Below are positions 8,726 through 14,373 of a stretch of DNA of 14,373 bases, piece after piece. The notes below the pieces were generated by a model, which saw nothing but the letters and a program-made list of their open reading frames with translations, did not search any database and was not told the origin of the DNA. This DNA is from Eubacterium sp. AF22-8LB (GTDB taxonomy: Bacteria > Bacillota_I > Bacilli_A > Erysipelotrichales > Erysipelotrichaceae), in contig NZ_QRVI01000035.1 of assembly GCF_003458715.1 (NCBI RefSeq), positions 1,901-16,273 of the forward strand, given 5' to 3'. The position numbers and the translations under genes were made by a program. How positions within the stretch are numbered: the first letter of the stretch is position 1; each line of letters opens with the position of its first letter.

Positions 8726-10685
8726 TAATTCTCATTTCCTCAGCTTTCTTATTTATAGTTCTTCTTAATTCACTAAATTCTGAAATATCTGAGTGTTTAT
8801 CTAACAAATCAGTCAATTCTGATGATTCTAACTCCGCTCCAATTGAACTTGAAAACCCAATCAATTCTCTTAATTGAGATTCAGTTCCTCTAATTTTTGG
8901 CATAATAGTTTGATTTAAAACAGTATCTAAAACTTTACCTCTGGTTATAACTAAAGTTTCATCTGTATCATTTGGTACATTTCGTATGTAATTACCTATA
9001 TTTCTCAACACACGATAAGAGATTCCACCATCCGGAATATATTTACGAATTAAAATATCTAATTCGTCTAGGAATAATATTTCTTCATTTTTAAATGCAT
9101 CCATATAATTTATATTATGATTTCTTGTCCATCCCATAAACTGCGAAACATCTTTACATTTAGATGCATTAACATCAATTGATTCTAATTTTGTTTGCGT
9201 TTTTTTATATGTATCAAAGAACTCAGAAAAACTTACTTTTTTTAAGTTAATAACAAATGTACGGTCTAATAATCTATTTGAAAAGTCTTTTGTGGTTTCA
9301 TCAATATTTACAGTACCAATAAATATGATATTTTCTCCAATTTTTATTTCACTAGGAAATACCTTAGAATTAATACAGTGAGCATCTTCATCATATAGTT
9401 TCAAATATCGCTCATCTAAATCTTTCTCTAAAATAGAGATAAAAGGAGAGAACCAATACTCTACTTGTGATAAATTCATTTCATCAAAAATTACTAAATG
9501 CATATGTTCTTTATCTTCATTTGCATGCAGCAAAAACTTTACCAAACCTGTTTCTGCAGGAGTATACAATCCATTCATAGAGTTCAAATAACCTAAGACA
9601 TCACTCGGTTCCGTATATGCTGGTGATACAGGCATGAATAATAATGTATTATTTTCTTCTGATAGCCCCAACATTTTAGCATAGTTATAAGCCAATTGAG
9701 TTTTCCCTGTTCCTGACATTCCAGCTAAAATAGTTAATGGATTAGTTTTCAAACTCGTATGGAAATTTACTAAATCTTCAAATTCATATTGTAACCCATT
9801 ATTAATAGTCAATTTCTGAAGACCTCTTAAAAATTTTACTTCCTCATTATCCCCTATAACTTCGTCCTTTTCTTCCAACTCATTAGAAACTATAACAGCT
9901 TTCTTCTTATCAATTTCAAAACTTTCATTTTTTTCAATTAAACATAATTTGTTTCGGAACTCGTCATCCATGAAATAAGTGGAATCAGTAACACGAATCA
10001 TGTGGTTATTGAAACCTTCTATTTCAGTATAATTTACTTTTTTTATAGCCTCAATTTTATTACATTTCCATCTATCTTTTTTTGTCGGATAACTTTCAAA
10101 AACTCCTCTGCCTGCACCCTGTGCTATTAAATAGGCATATGAACCACATAAGACAATGTTTGGTTCATCAACCATAATATCCGAATCATAATCTACCAAC
10201 TCAAAATATGCCCCTGATCTTAATCTATCTTCAAAAAGTGATGGTTCCATTTGTACACGCGGAATATTATAATACCAAGCGTCTAAAGGCATATTATCAA
10301 TTACTTTATAAATTGATAAATTCTTAAACCATTTACCATCTTTATTTTTATTGAATTCTGGTATATAAACAATTAATTTATCATTTAAGAAATCATTAAT
10401 CGTATCATAATGTTCATCCAAAGAATTATAATCATTTTGTGGATCATAATAATCAATTAAAGAACTCCAAACTTGGTGATAGTCATCTCCACTATAAGTA
10501 CTGGCATCGTCAAAAATATCAGACATTTCTTGCACCGGTGCTAAATCATAGCATCTTGTATCTAAATAATATCTAATTGCACCAGAAGACGTTGCAATAA
10601 TATTTGTTACCGCACCAATCAAAAATTGATTTTTACACTTTTCCAATAATTTATATTCTTCTCTTGAAATACTATTTGTTGACAT
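8709..10685 (-). CDS. McrB-like AAA+ NTPase (type IV restriction motor)
   Basis: This 658-aa protein is an AAA+ ATPase/GTPase of the McrB clade. Walker A GMSGTGKT is at 322-329, Walker B LVIFDEMN at 397-404, the McrB-type sensor segment GTVNIDETT at 457-465, and RLLDR at 471-475 in the position of an arginine-containing ring contact. The C-terminal MPKIRG (595-600) is shared by many motors paired with DUF2357 nucleases. Residues 1-290 form a separate domain that I do not recognise; in McrB proteins this position holds the DNA- or modified-base-reading module and so would decide target specificity. The ATG has AAGGAGA six to seven bases upstream and overlaps the coiled-coil gene by 14 bases. 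In the complex it should oligomerise, bind the nucleic acid and drive the nuclease encoded next. Confidence 0.9.
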   Translation of the reverse strand: MSTNSISREEYKLLEKCKNQFLIGAVTNIIATSSGAIRYYLDTRCYDLAPVQEMSDIFDDASTYSGDDYHQVWSSLIDYYDPQNDYNSLDEHYDTINDFLNDKLIVYIPEFNKNKDGKWFKNLSIYKVIDNMPLDAWYYNIPRVQMEPSLFEDRLRSGAYFELVDYDSDIMVDEPNIVLCGSYAYLIAQGAGRGVFESYPTKKDRWKCNKIEAIKKVNYTEIEGFNNHMIRVTDSTYFMDDEFRNKLCLIEKNESFEIDKKKAVIVSNELEEKDEVIGDNEEVKFLRGLQKLTINNGLQYEFEDLVNFHTSLKTNPLTILAGMSGTGKTQLAYNYAKMLGLSEENNTLLFMPVSPAYTEPSDVLGYLNSMNGLYTPAETGLVKFLLHANEDKEHMHLVIFDEMNLSQVEYWFSPFISILEKDLDERYLKLYDEDAHCINSKVFPSEIKIGENIIFIGTVNIDETTKDFSNRLLDRTFVINLKKVSFSEFFDTYKKTQTKLESIDVNASKCKDVSQFMGWTRNHNINYMDAFKNEEILFLDELDILIRKYIPDGGISYRVLRNIGNYIRNVPNDTDETLVITRGKVLDTVLNQTIMPKIRGTESQLRELIGFSSSIGAELESSELTDLLDKHSDISEFSELRRTINKKAEEMRINGYTN

Positions 10686-11490
10686 TTTGCTCTCCTTCTA
10701 ACGATTTTATCAAAGTGTATTTACAAATTAATACTTTTTTTAAATTATTAAAATCATTTTCATTTTTGTATTTGCTTTCTAAATCATTAAATAATCTATA
10801 TGCTTCAGAATAAGTAAAGTTATTTGATTTTATATCAATAAATTCATTTAAATTAAAAACAATTTTATCTTCTACTAAGATATCTTTATATTTCTGATTT
10901 TCCTTCCTTGTCTTTTCTAATTCTTTTAAACAATGATTATATAATTTATCTGAATCTTTATATTTTTCTAAACTCTCTTTTAATTCATCGTTTTGCTTTT
11001 TTAAATTAACATTTTCTTCAACAGCATCATCCAATTCTTTTTTTATTATTTTATTTTCCATCTCCTCATCAGTCATTTCACACAAAAATCTTATTAATGC
11101 ATCGTATTCAAAATTAATATTTAAAGACTCATACTCTTTCCTATGAGATTCAATTATCTCTTTTATTTCTTTTTTCAATGAGCTATACGACTCATGCTCT
11201 AATAATTCAGCTAATTCATCAAATTTATTAAACTGCTTTCTAAACGTTGCGATAATTGTTTCATAAAACAAGGTTATAATTTTATCATTACCATCTATTT
11301 CTCCTAAAACCATTTTTTCAACAAATGAGTTAATGTCATTTTTTGTAATTTTATTCAAATTTTTCTTCATAATACTTACAAAAAAAACGCCTTTTACATT
11401 TGAAGACTCTGCTAATTTTTTAAATTCTTTTATATCATACAACCGATATAATTGTTTTCTCTCTTGATTATCTAAAGCTATCAAATTCAT
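10672..11490 (-). CDS. Coiled-coil protein of unknown function in McrBC-like operon
   Basis: This 272-aa acidic and lysine-rich protein is not recognised. By eye it is almost entirely helical. Residues 1-135 look like a compact helical domain (YRLYDIKEFKKLAE, ITLFYETIIATFRKQF), 143-205 a classical coiled coil with Leu/Ile/Val spacing (ENKIIKKELDDAVEENVNLK), and the last 65 residues another helical region. No signal peptide, membrane segment or catalytic motif is seen. An AGAAGGTG lies seven bases before the ATG and overlaps the end of the preceding 115-aa gene; its own end overlaps the McrB-like gene by 14 bases. This tight coupling suggests that it is a structural subunit, adaptor or sensor for the motor-nuclease complex, whose nuclease also has a long coiled coil. 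Role inferred from context only. Confidence 0.8.
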   Translation of the reverse strand: MNLIALDNQERKQLYRLYDIKEFKKLAESSNVKGVFFVSIMKKNLNKITKNDINSFVEKMVLGEIDGNDKIITLFYETIIATFRKQFNKFDELAELLEHESYSSLKKEIKEIIESHRKEYESLNINFEYDALIRFLCEMTDEEMENKIIKKELDDAVEENVNLKKQNDELKESLEKYKDSDKLYNHCLKELEKTRKENQKYKDILVEDKIVFNLNEFIDIKSNNFTYSEAYRLFNDLESKYKNENDFNNLKKVLICKYTLIKSLEGEQNVNK

Positions 11491-11495
11491 TTAAA

Positions 11496-11843
11496 TCACC
11501 TTCTTATTAAGCTTATAGCTTGTTGTTCCATATCGATATTATTGCAATCCAATTTAGTATCAACTGTTAAATTCCATATACCAATTTCATCATCTTTTCT
11601 TTTTTGAATTACAAAAGTATTCGTATAAATTAGCATATCGTCATCAAATAGCTTAAAAGTAGTTTTACATTTTTGTTCATTCTTATCTAACCTCACCACT
11701 AATGTTGAATTTAATAAAATTATCTCACGATTAATCGTATGAAAACCATTCATAATTTCATAATGTAATTTCCTATTAGTAGGTACATCAATAAATTGCA
11801 ATTCTATTTCATTTGACTTATCTATCATTTTCTTTAAAACCAA
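11496..11843 (-). CDS. Uncharacterised 115-aa protein of the McrBC-like operon
   Basis: This short protein is not recognised. It alternates hydrophobic and charged residues (IELQFIDVP, REIILLNSTLVVRLD, CKTTFKLFDDDMLIYTNTFVIQ), suggesting a mainly beta structure. The start is unusual. A GTG further upstream (11852) lies inside the AGGTGG that best serves as ribosome binding site, so it cannot use it. The TTG at 11843 has AGGTGG at a spacing of five and is preferred; the ATG at 11828 is too far away at about 20 bases. The gene starts 33 bases after the XRE regulator stop, and its end overlaps the ribosome binding site of the coiled-coil gene. Possible roles include a regulator, an inhibitor of the complex or a ligand-sensing subunit; none is shown by the sequence. 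Confidence 0.7.
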   Translation of the reverse strand: MVLKKMIDKSNEIELQFIDVPTNRKLHYEIMNGFHTINREIILLNSTLVVRLDKNEQKCKTTFKLFDDDMLIYTNTFVIQKRKDDEIGIWNLTVDTKLDCNNIDMEQQAISLIRR

Positions 11844-11876
11844 AATGACCACCTCATTTTTTTAATAAACAATCAT

Positions 11877-12077
11877 TTACTTTATAATTCCCACTACATC
11901 ATCAAATGTACAATCCAAACAATCACAAATACGAATCAAAGTATCCATAGATACATTTTCATGTTTAGATAGCTTTGCCAGTGTAGCCGGTGTTAACTTA
12001 GCTTCTTTAGCTAAATCTGTTTTTTTCATGCCTTTATCAATTAATAATTTAAACAGCTTATTATAACTTATTTGCAT
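11877..12077 (-). CDS. XRE-family helix-turn-helix regulator (66 aa), first gene of the McrBC-like operon
   Basis: The protein MQISYNKLFKLLIDKG... contains a Cro/C1-type helix-turn-helix (MKKTDLAKEAKLTPATLAK, then a LIRICDCLDCTFDDV helix). It is little more than the DNA-binding domain, typical of small autoregulators that head defence operons. The reading frame stays open up to 12125, but the upstream part would lie in the promoter (the -10 box is at 12102-12107). The ATG at 12077 has GTGAGGATC just upstream, so that start is chosen. It likely binds an operator in its own promoter and sets the expression of the four genes downstream. Recognition of the domain is firm; the regulatory target is inferred. 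Confidence 0.88.
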   Translation of the reverse strand: MQISYNKLFKLLIDKGMKKTDLAKEAKLTPATLAKLSKHENVSMDTLIRICDCLDCTFDDVVGIIK

Positions 12078-12101
12078 AAATTGATCCTCACTTATGTTTC
12101 T

Positions 12102-12130
12102 ATTATACGTGAAACGCTTACACATATAAA
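12102..12130 (-). promoter_or_regulatory. Promoter of the McrBC-like operon with an operator-like palindrome in the spacer
   Basis: Minus strand: a perfect TATAAT at 12107-12102 and a TTTATA at 12130-12125 are separated by 17 bases. Between them lies an imperfect palindrome, GTGtAAgcgTTtCAC (12109-12123, lower case marks centre and mismatches). A protein bound there would block RNA polymerase, fitting autorepression by the XRE protein whose gene starts about 25 bases downstream of the -10 box. Confidence 0.7.
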
Positions 12131-12138
12131 CATTAAAT

Positions 12139-12165
12139 ATTCATAAATGTGAACATTTTGTGAAT
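12139..12165. repeat. Inverted repeat upstream of the XRE promoter, possible second operator
   Basis: ATTCAtAAA and TTTGTGAAT form a nine-pair inverted repeat (one T-G mismatch) around a nine-base centre. It lies just upstream of the -35 box of the XRE operon and has no T-run to make it a terminator, so a regulator-binding site is the simplest reading. No protein is linked to it by direct evidence. Confidence 0.4.
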
Positions 12166-12225
12166 AAATGTTAAGTAATATATTAATTCAATTTGATTCA
12201 AAACATTTCTAATAAAAATAACCAG

Positions 12226-12254
12226 TAAAAAACCAATAGTACAATACCACTAGT
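12226..12254 (-). terminator. Rho-independent terminator after the broken cyclotransferase gene
   Basis: Minus strand: ACTAGTGGTA and TACTATTGGT form a ten-pair stem (three G-U pairs) with a three-base TTG loop, followed by a run of Ts. The stem starts at the last base of the TAA stop of the cyclotransferase reading frame. It separates the flanking host genes from the defence operon. Confidence 0.75.
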
Positions 12255-12563
12255 TATCTCACAATATACTCATACACCTTGACTTTGACTGGATTATTAT
12301 TTAAATTGATCTCTACATCTATACATTTAAACAAGTATCCCTCACCTTCATATAGATCCACTCTTTGTTTTGTATGCTCATCTACTTCATACACTTCACC
12401 CTCTACTATAGAATTCTTATCTTTTACAATACCAGGATAATAAATAAAATCCATCTTTCTATATCCCTTTAGTGTTGCCTTTCCTAAATACTTTGAATTT
12501 GCTAGTACATCAATGAGCTCTTTGCCCCTTCATTAATGTTCCGTACACAAATAATCTTTCCAT
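12254..12563 (-). pseudogene. Gamma-glutamylcyclotransferase-like (GGCT/AIG2) gene broken by a frameshift
   Basis: The ATG at 12563 has a perfect AGGAGG eight bases upstream and begins MERLFVYGTLMKGQRAH, the classical start of GGCT-like proteins (FVYGTL substrate-binding loop), then meets TGA at 12512-12510. In the next frame the protein continues without gap as DVLANSKYLGKATLKGYRK, then YYPGIV, GEVYEVD and DLYEGEGYLF, all typical of the family. Removing one T at the CAT-TGA junction restores a protein of normal spacing (about 102 aa), so one inserted base explains the break. The internal ATG at 12454 would leave only a 66-aa C-terminal fragment without the YGTL loop. The family cleaves or cyclises gamma-glutamyl amines; the intact gene would be a small cytoplasmic enzyme. 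A sequencing error is possible. Confidence 0.8.
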
Positions 12564-12583
12564 TATTTTTACCTCCTAACTGT

Positions 12584-12634
12584 ATTTTAAATTCAATCGA
12601 AAAAAGGATTGAATAATGAGATTCATTTCCCACA
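12584..12634 (-). promoter_or_regulatory. Promoter region of the cyclotransferase pseudogene with 21-bp element copy A
   Basis: Minus strand: element TGTGGGAAA-TG-AATCTCATTA (12634-12614), then 24 bases, then a -10-like TAAAAT (12589-12584), then AGGAGG and the ATG. No TTGACA-like -35 is seen, suggesting an activator-dependent promoter. The element has a 19/21 twin upstream of the 79-aa gene with nearly the same spacing. Confidence 0.5.
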
Positions 12635-12645
12635 CTCAATCCTTT
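12600..12645 (-). terminator. Terminator overlapping the end of the duplicated regulator gene
   Basis: Minus strand: AAAGGATTGA, which includes the last two codons and the TGA stop of the regulator, pairs perfectly with TCAATCCTTT over ten bases and is followed by six Ts. The loop is long (23 bases) and consists almost entirely of the 21-bp element, so the site may serve both termination and regulation. Confidence 0.6.
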
Positions 12646-13982
12646 GCCGGAATAATTCTATGACGCTTGCCGTTGTTATCTACAACATAGAAGGTATCGT
12701 GTATCCAAGTAATGGTTCCATATACAAGGCCATCCACTGTATCTACACTATAGGCTTCTCCTGTCTTTAAAAACATAATTAGATTTTGTTCTGTAATACC
12801 ATGCTCTAAATTATAATGCTTTTCAGATGCAAAATCTTTCTCATTAGTACTAATTTCAATATCAAGTACATCTCTTGCATATCTAGACAATTGATGCGAA
12901 ATCTTACTAACCACATTCTCATACTGAGCATACGTTGTATCCTTATATCGTTTTAATTCATACATAGTTTCATTCATAAACTTCTTTTGCACAAGCTTCA
13001 ACAAATGATTTGTCAATAAATATACTTCATCTAAGCTTAAAACCAAAAAGATTGGATGCACCGTTTGTTGATAGCGCAAATGATTCCTTTTATCAAAAAC
13101 ATTATCTTGGGTATAATTGATTTCTTCTTGATAATCCACATTTTCTTCTTCAACATCACCTGCCGTAGACACAAAACCAATATCTTTATAATGATTATCC
13201 TTATCATAAGCCTTTGTCTTGCAGAAAGGAAAAACCACATTTAAGAAGCAATAATCATTATTATGATTCTTACTCTTCCAATACCCTCTTTGTTTCAAAC
13301 CACCATTCAAAGTAATTTCCTTAACAAACACATTACACCCCATAAACTCATTAATCTCATTTCGAGTCTTAGGCAAATGCATAAACTTCATTAAAGAAAT
13401 TGCACGCTCTAATGTTTGAAACGTAACACTCGAACTATAATCTTCAATCAAATCCCAATAATCTAATTCTTCATCATTCATTTCTACTCGAGAACGCATA
13501 GTCTCATTTATTAGTATTGTTTTTGAACAATCACACGATTTATGAAGAAGTGACCAATCTATCTTATTCTGCATATAAGGCGATAGCTGCCTTTGAATCT
13601 TTTCTACAATCCCTTTATACAATTCAAAATATGCCGAATCATACTCATGTGCAATTGTCAATAAGACTTGTGTTAATAAGAATACTTCTGAAGCATTTAA
13701 AGCCAAAAAAATCGGATGCACACTTCGAGTGCCAGAATACCACAATGATTTTCTTTTACCCTTTTCTTTAAATTCTTCAAAATGAATCGGTACATTTGTA
13801 TTGAATAAATTAAAATCTTGATCCCACTTTAAATAAACATTCAACTCTTTATTCTTATTATTCATGTTTTCTTTGAATAAAAATCTTGCCATATCCTCTT
13901 TGGTACGAGGATACTGCAAAAATTTAATCAACTCAATCATTCGCTCAATATAACGAATCGTTTTCTTCTCTAGCTCTTTCAT
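12636..13982 (-). CDS. Putative DNA-binding regulator with two tandem copies of a wHTH-plus-helical module
   Basis: The protein (448 aa from the ATG at 13982) is an internal duplication. Numbered from an upstream TTG at 14000, copy 1 spans residues 14-148 and copy 2 residues 194-376. Each has a helix-turn-helix-like start (IERMIELIKFLQYPRTKEDMA; LERAISLMKFMHLPKTRNEIN), a VHPIFLxL hinge, and a helical segment (ASEVFLLTQVLL; LDEVYLLTNHLL). The C-terminus (406-454) is a small beta-rich segment, GEAYSVDTVDGLVYGTITW. The layout recalls WYL-type regulators, but no WYL motif is visible, so the family is uncertain. No ribosome binding site fits any start. A perfect TATAAT at 13994-13989 ends six bases before the ATG at 13982, so a leaderless transcript from that ATG is likely. 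An ATG at 13997 is the alternative. It is divergent from the 79-aa gene and probably controls it through the shared 21-bp elements. Confidence 0.7.
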   Translation of the reverse strand: MKELEKKTIRYIERMIELIKFLQYPRTKEDMARFLFKENMNNKNKELNVYLKWDQDFNLFNTNVPIHFEEFKEKGKRKSLWYSGTRSVHPIFLALNASEVFLLTQVLLTIAHEYDSAYFELYKGIVEKIQRQLSPYMQNKIDWSLLHKSCDCSKTILINETMRSRVEMNDEELDYWDLIEDYSSSVTFQTLERAISLMKFMHLPKTRNEINEFMGCNVFVKEITLNGGLKQRGYWKSKNHNNDYCFLNVVFPFCKTKAYDKDNHYKDIGFVSTAGDVEEENVDYQEEINYTQDNVFDKRNHLRYQQTVHPIFLVLSLDEVYLLTNHLLKLVQKKFMNETMYELKRYKDTTYAQYENVVSKISHQLSRYARDVLDIEISTNEKDFASEKHYNLEHGITEQNLIMFLKTGEAYSVDTVDGLVYGTITWIHDTFYVVDNNGKRHRIIPAKD

Positions 13983-13988
13983 ACTCTG

Positions 13989-14021
13989 ATTATACATCAA
14001 TGTGGGAAACTAATCTCATTA
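13989..14021 (-). promoter_or_regulatory. Leaderless promoter of the duplicated regulator, overlapped by 21-bp element copy B
   Basis: Minus strand: TATAAT at 13994-13989 is followed after six bases by the ATG at 13982, the expected distance to a transcription start, so the mRNA would begin at or next to the start codon. Element copy B (14001-14021) fills the spacer and -35 area. A protein bound there would repress this gene. Confidence 0.5.
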
Positions 14022-14052
14022 AATAATTCTTTCTCTCAATCTAAAGTATGAT
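14001..14052 (+). promoter_or_regulatory. Promoter of the 79-aa gene with 21-bp element copy B
   Basis: Plus strand: element TGTGGGAAA-CT-AATCTCATTA (14001-14021), 25 bases, then a -10-like TATGAT (14047-14052). No good -35 hexamer is present. With a start near 14059 the element would lie at about -58 to -38, where activators usually bind. It is shared with the divergent regulator gene. Confidence 0.5.
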
Positions 14053-14080
14053 GTAGCCAGAAACAAGGAGGACAAAGAAA

Positions 14081-14320
14081 ATGACTTTAGTAATCGGCTA
14101 CAATTTTAGAATTCCCGTACAAGAAACCATGTATTTTGACTTGATCGAAGGAAAAACAGACATTCTGACAATTCCTTATACAAAGGACGAAATTTTTAAG
14201 GGAGATTTTTTAACACTCTATCCAGAAACGGATATGCTTCTTCAAACCGACTTTGAGATTATTGGACACGTCAATACAATTGAAGATGAAAATGGCAATC
14301 CCATTAAGAAAATGATGTGA
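14081..14320 (+). CDS. Uncharacterised 79-aa protein, divergent from the duplicated regulator
   Basis: The ATG at 14081 has a strong AAGGAGG nine bases upstream. The product (MTLVIGYNFRIPVQETMYF...) is acidic, probably a small beta-rich cytoplasmic protein, with no signal peptide, membrane segment or motif I recognise; the C-terminus holds a short hairpin-like DENGNP turn. It is the only forward-strand gene here. Its promoter holds the same 21-bp element found before the broken cyclotransferase gene, so the two may belong to one regulon under the neighbouring regulator. The function is unknown. Confidence 0.75.
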   Translation: MTLVIGYNFRIPVQETMYFDLIEGKTDILTIPYTKDEIFKGDFLTLYPETDMLLQTDFEIIGHVNTIEDENGNPIKKMM

Positions 14321-14373
14321 TGTTAGCATATAAATAGGACTAGTCAAAAAGAGAAAATTTACACCAGTGGTAC

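Noticed and set aside
11877..12125. The longer 82-aa form of the XRE regulator
   Set aside because: Its start would be in the promoter, upstream of the -10 box; the ATG at 12077 has a good ribosome binding site.
12139..12165. The inverted repeat as a terminator
   Set aside because: No T-run follows on either strand.
12254..12454. A separate 66-aa gene starting at the internal ATG
   Set aside because: No ribosome binding site fits, and it is the C-terminal part of a cyclotransferase whose start lies in another frame at 12563.
12498..12520. Loss of one copy of an eight-base GAGCTCAT duplication as cause of the cyclotransferase frameshift
   Set aside because: It also restores the frame, but leaves three extra residues compared with family spacing; one inserted T is simpler and gives the normal spacing.
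12614..14021. The inverted pair of 21-bp elements as terminal repeats of a small transposon carrying the regulator gene
   Set aside because: No transposase motif in the enclosed gene, no target-site duplication outside the repeats, and both copies sit at matching distances from -10 boxes, which fits binding sites better.
1..14373. CRISPR arrays, tRNA or rRNA genes, prophage or conjugation genes
   Set aside because: No direct-repeat arrays, cloverleaf-like segments or such gene families were seen.

Overview
The window is AT-rich and carries tightly packed genes with strong AGGAGG-type ribosome binding sites and ordinary use of TGA as stop. This suggests a low-GC Bacillota, perhaps a gut Erysipelotrichia-like organism; no marker gene fixes the taxon. 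Everything from position 1 to about 12.1 kb lies on the minus strand and is an anti-phage defence island. The right end (12.2-14.37 kb) looks like host flank.

Reading in the direction of transcription (right to left), the first defence operon (12.13 to 6.87 kb) has its own promoter with an operator-like palindrome. Its genes encode a small XRE-type regulator, a 115-aa protein of unknown function, a 272-aa coiled-coil protein, an McrB-like AAA+ motor, and a DUF2357/McrC-like PD-(D/E)XK nuclease with a long internal coiled coil. A rho-independent terminator follows. The motor and nuclease form a type IV, McrBC-like restriction core. The two extra small genes, placed before the motor and translationally linked to it, are the least familiar part of the window.

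The second operon (6.82 kb to position 1 and beyond) encodes an SNF2-type helicase with a degenerate PLD-like N-terminus, a DUF4391 protein, an AbiJ-like abortive-infection protein with a HEPN-like C-terminus, a complete type III-type Mod methyltransferase, and the start of a second, paralogous Mod gene. Codons 47-50 of that second Mod hold a run of ten Gs, the hallmark of a phase-variable gene. Comparison with the neighbouring Mod suggests the frame is correct with nine Gs, so the version seen here is probably switched off. The restriction subunit, if present, would lie beyond position 1.

The right flank holds a regulator with an internally duplicated architecture (leaderless start likely), a divergent 79-aa gene, and a gamma-glutamylcyclotransferase-like gene broken by a one-base frameshift. 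Two nearly identical 21-bp elements (19/21) sit at almost the same distance (24 and 25 bp) upstream of the -10 boxes of the 79-aa gene and of the broken gene. They look like a shared regulator binding site, probably for the adjacent duplicated regulator. All functions are read from motifs and gene order by eye; no database search was run.
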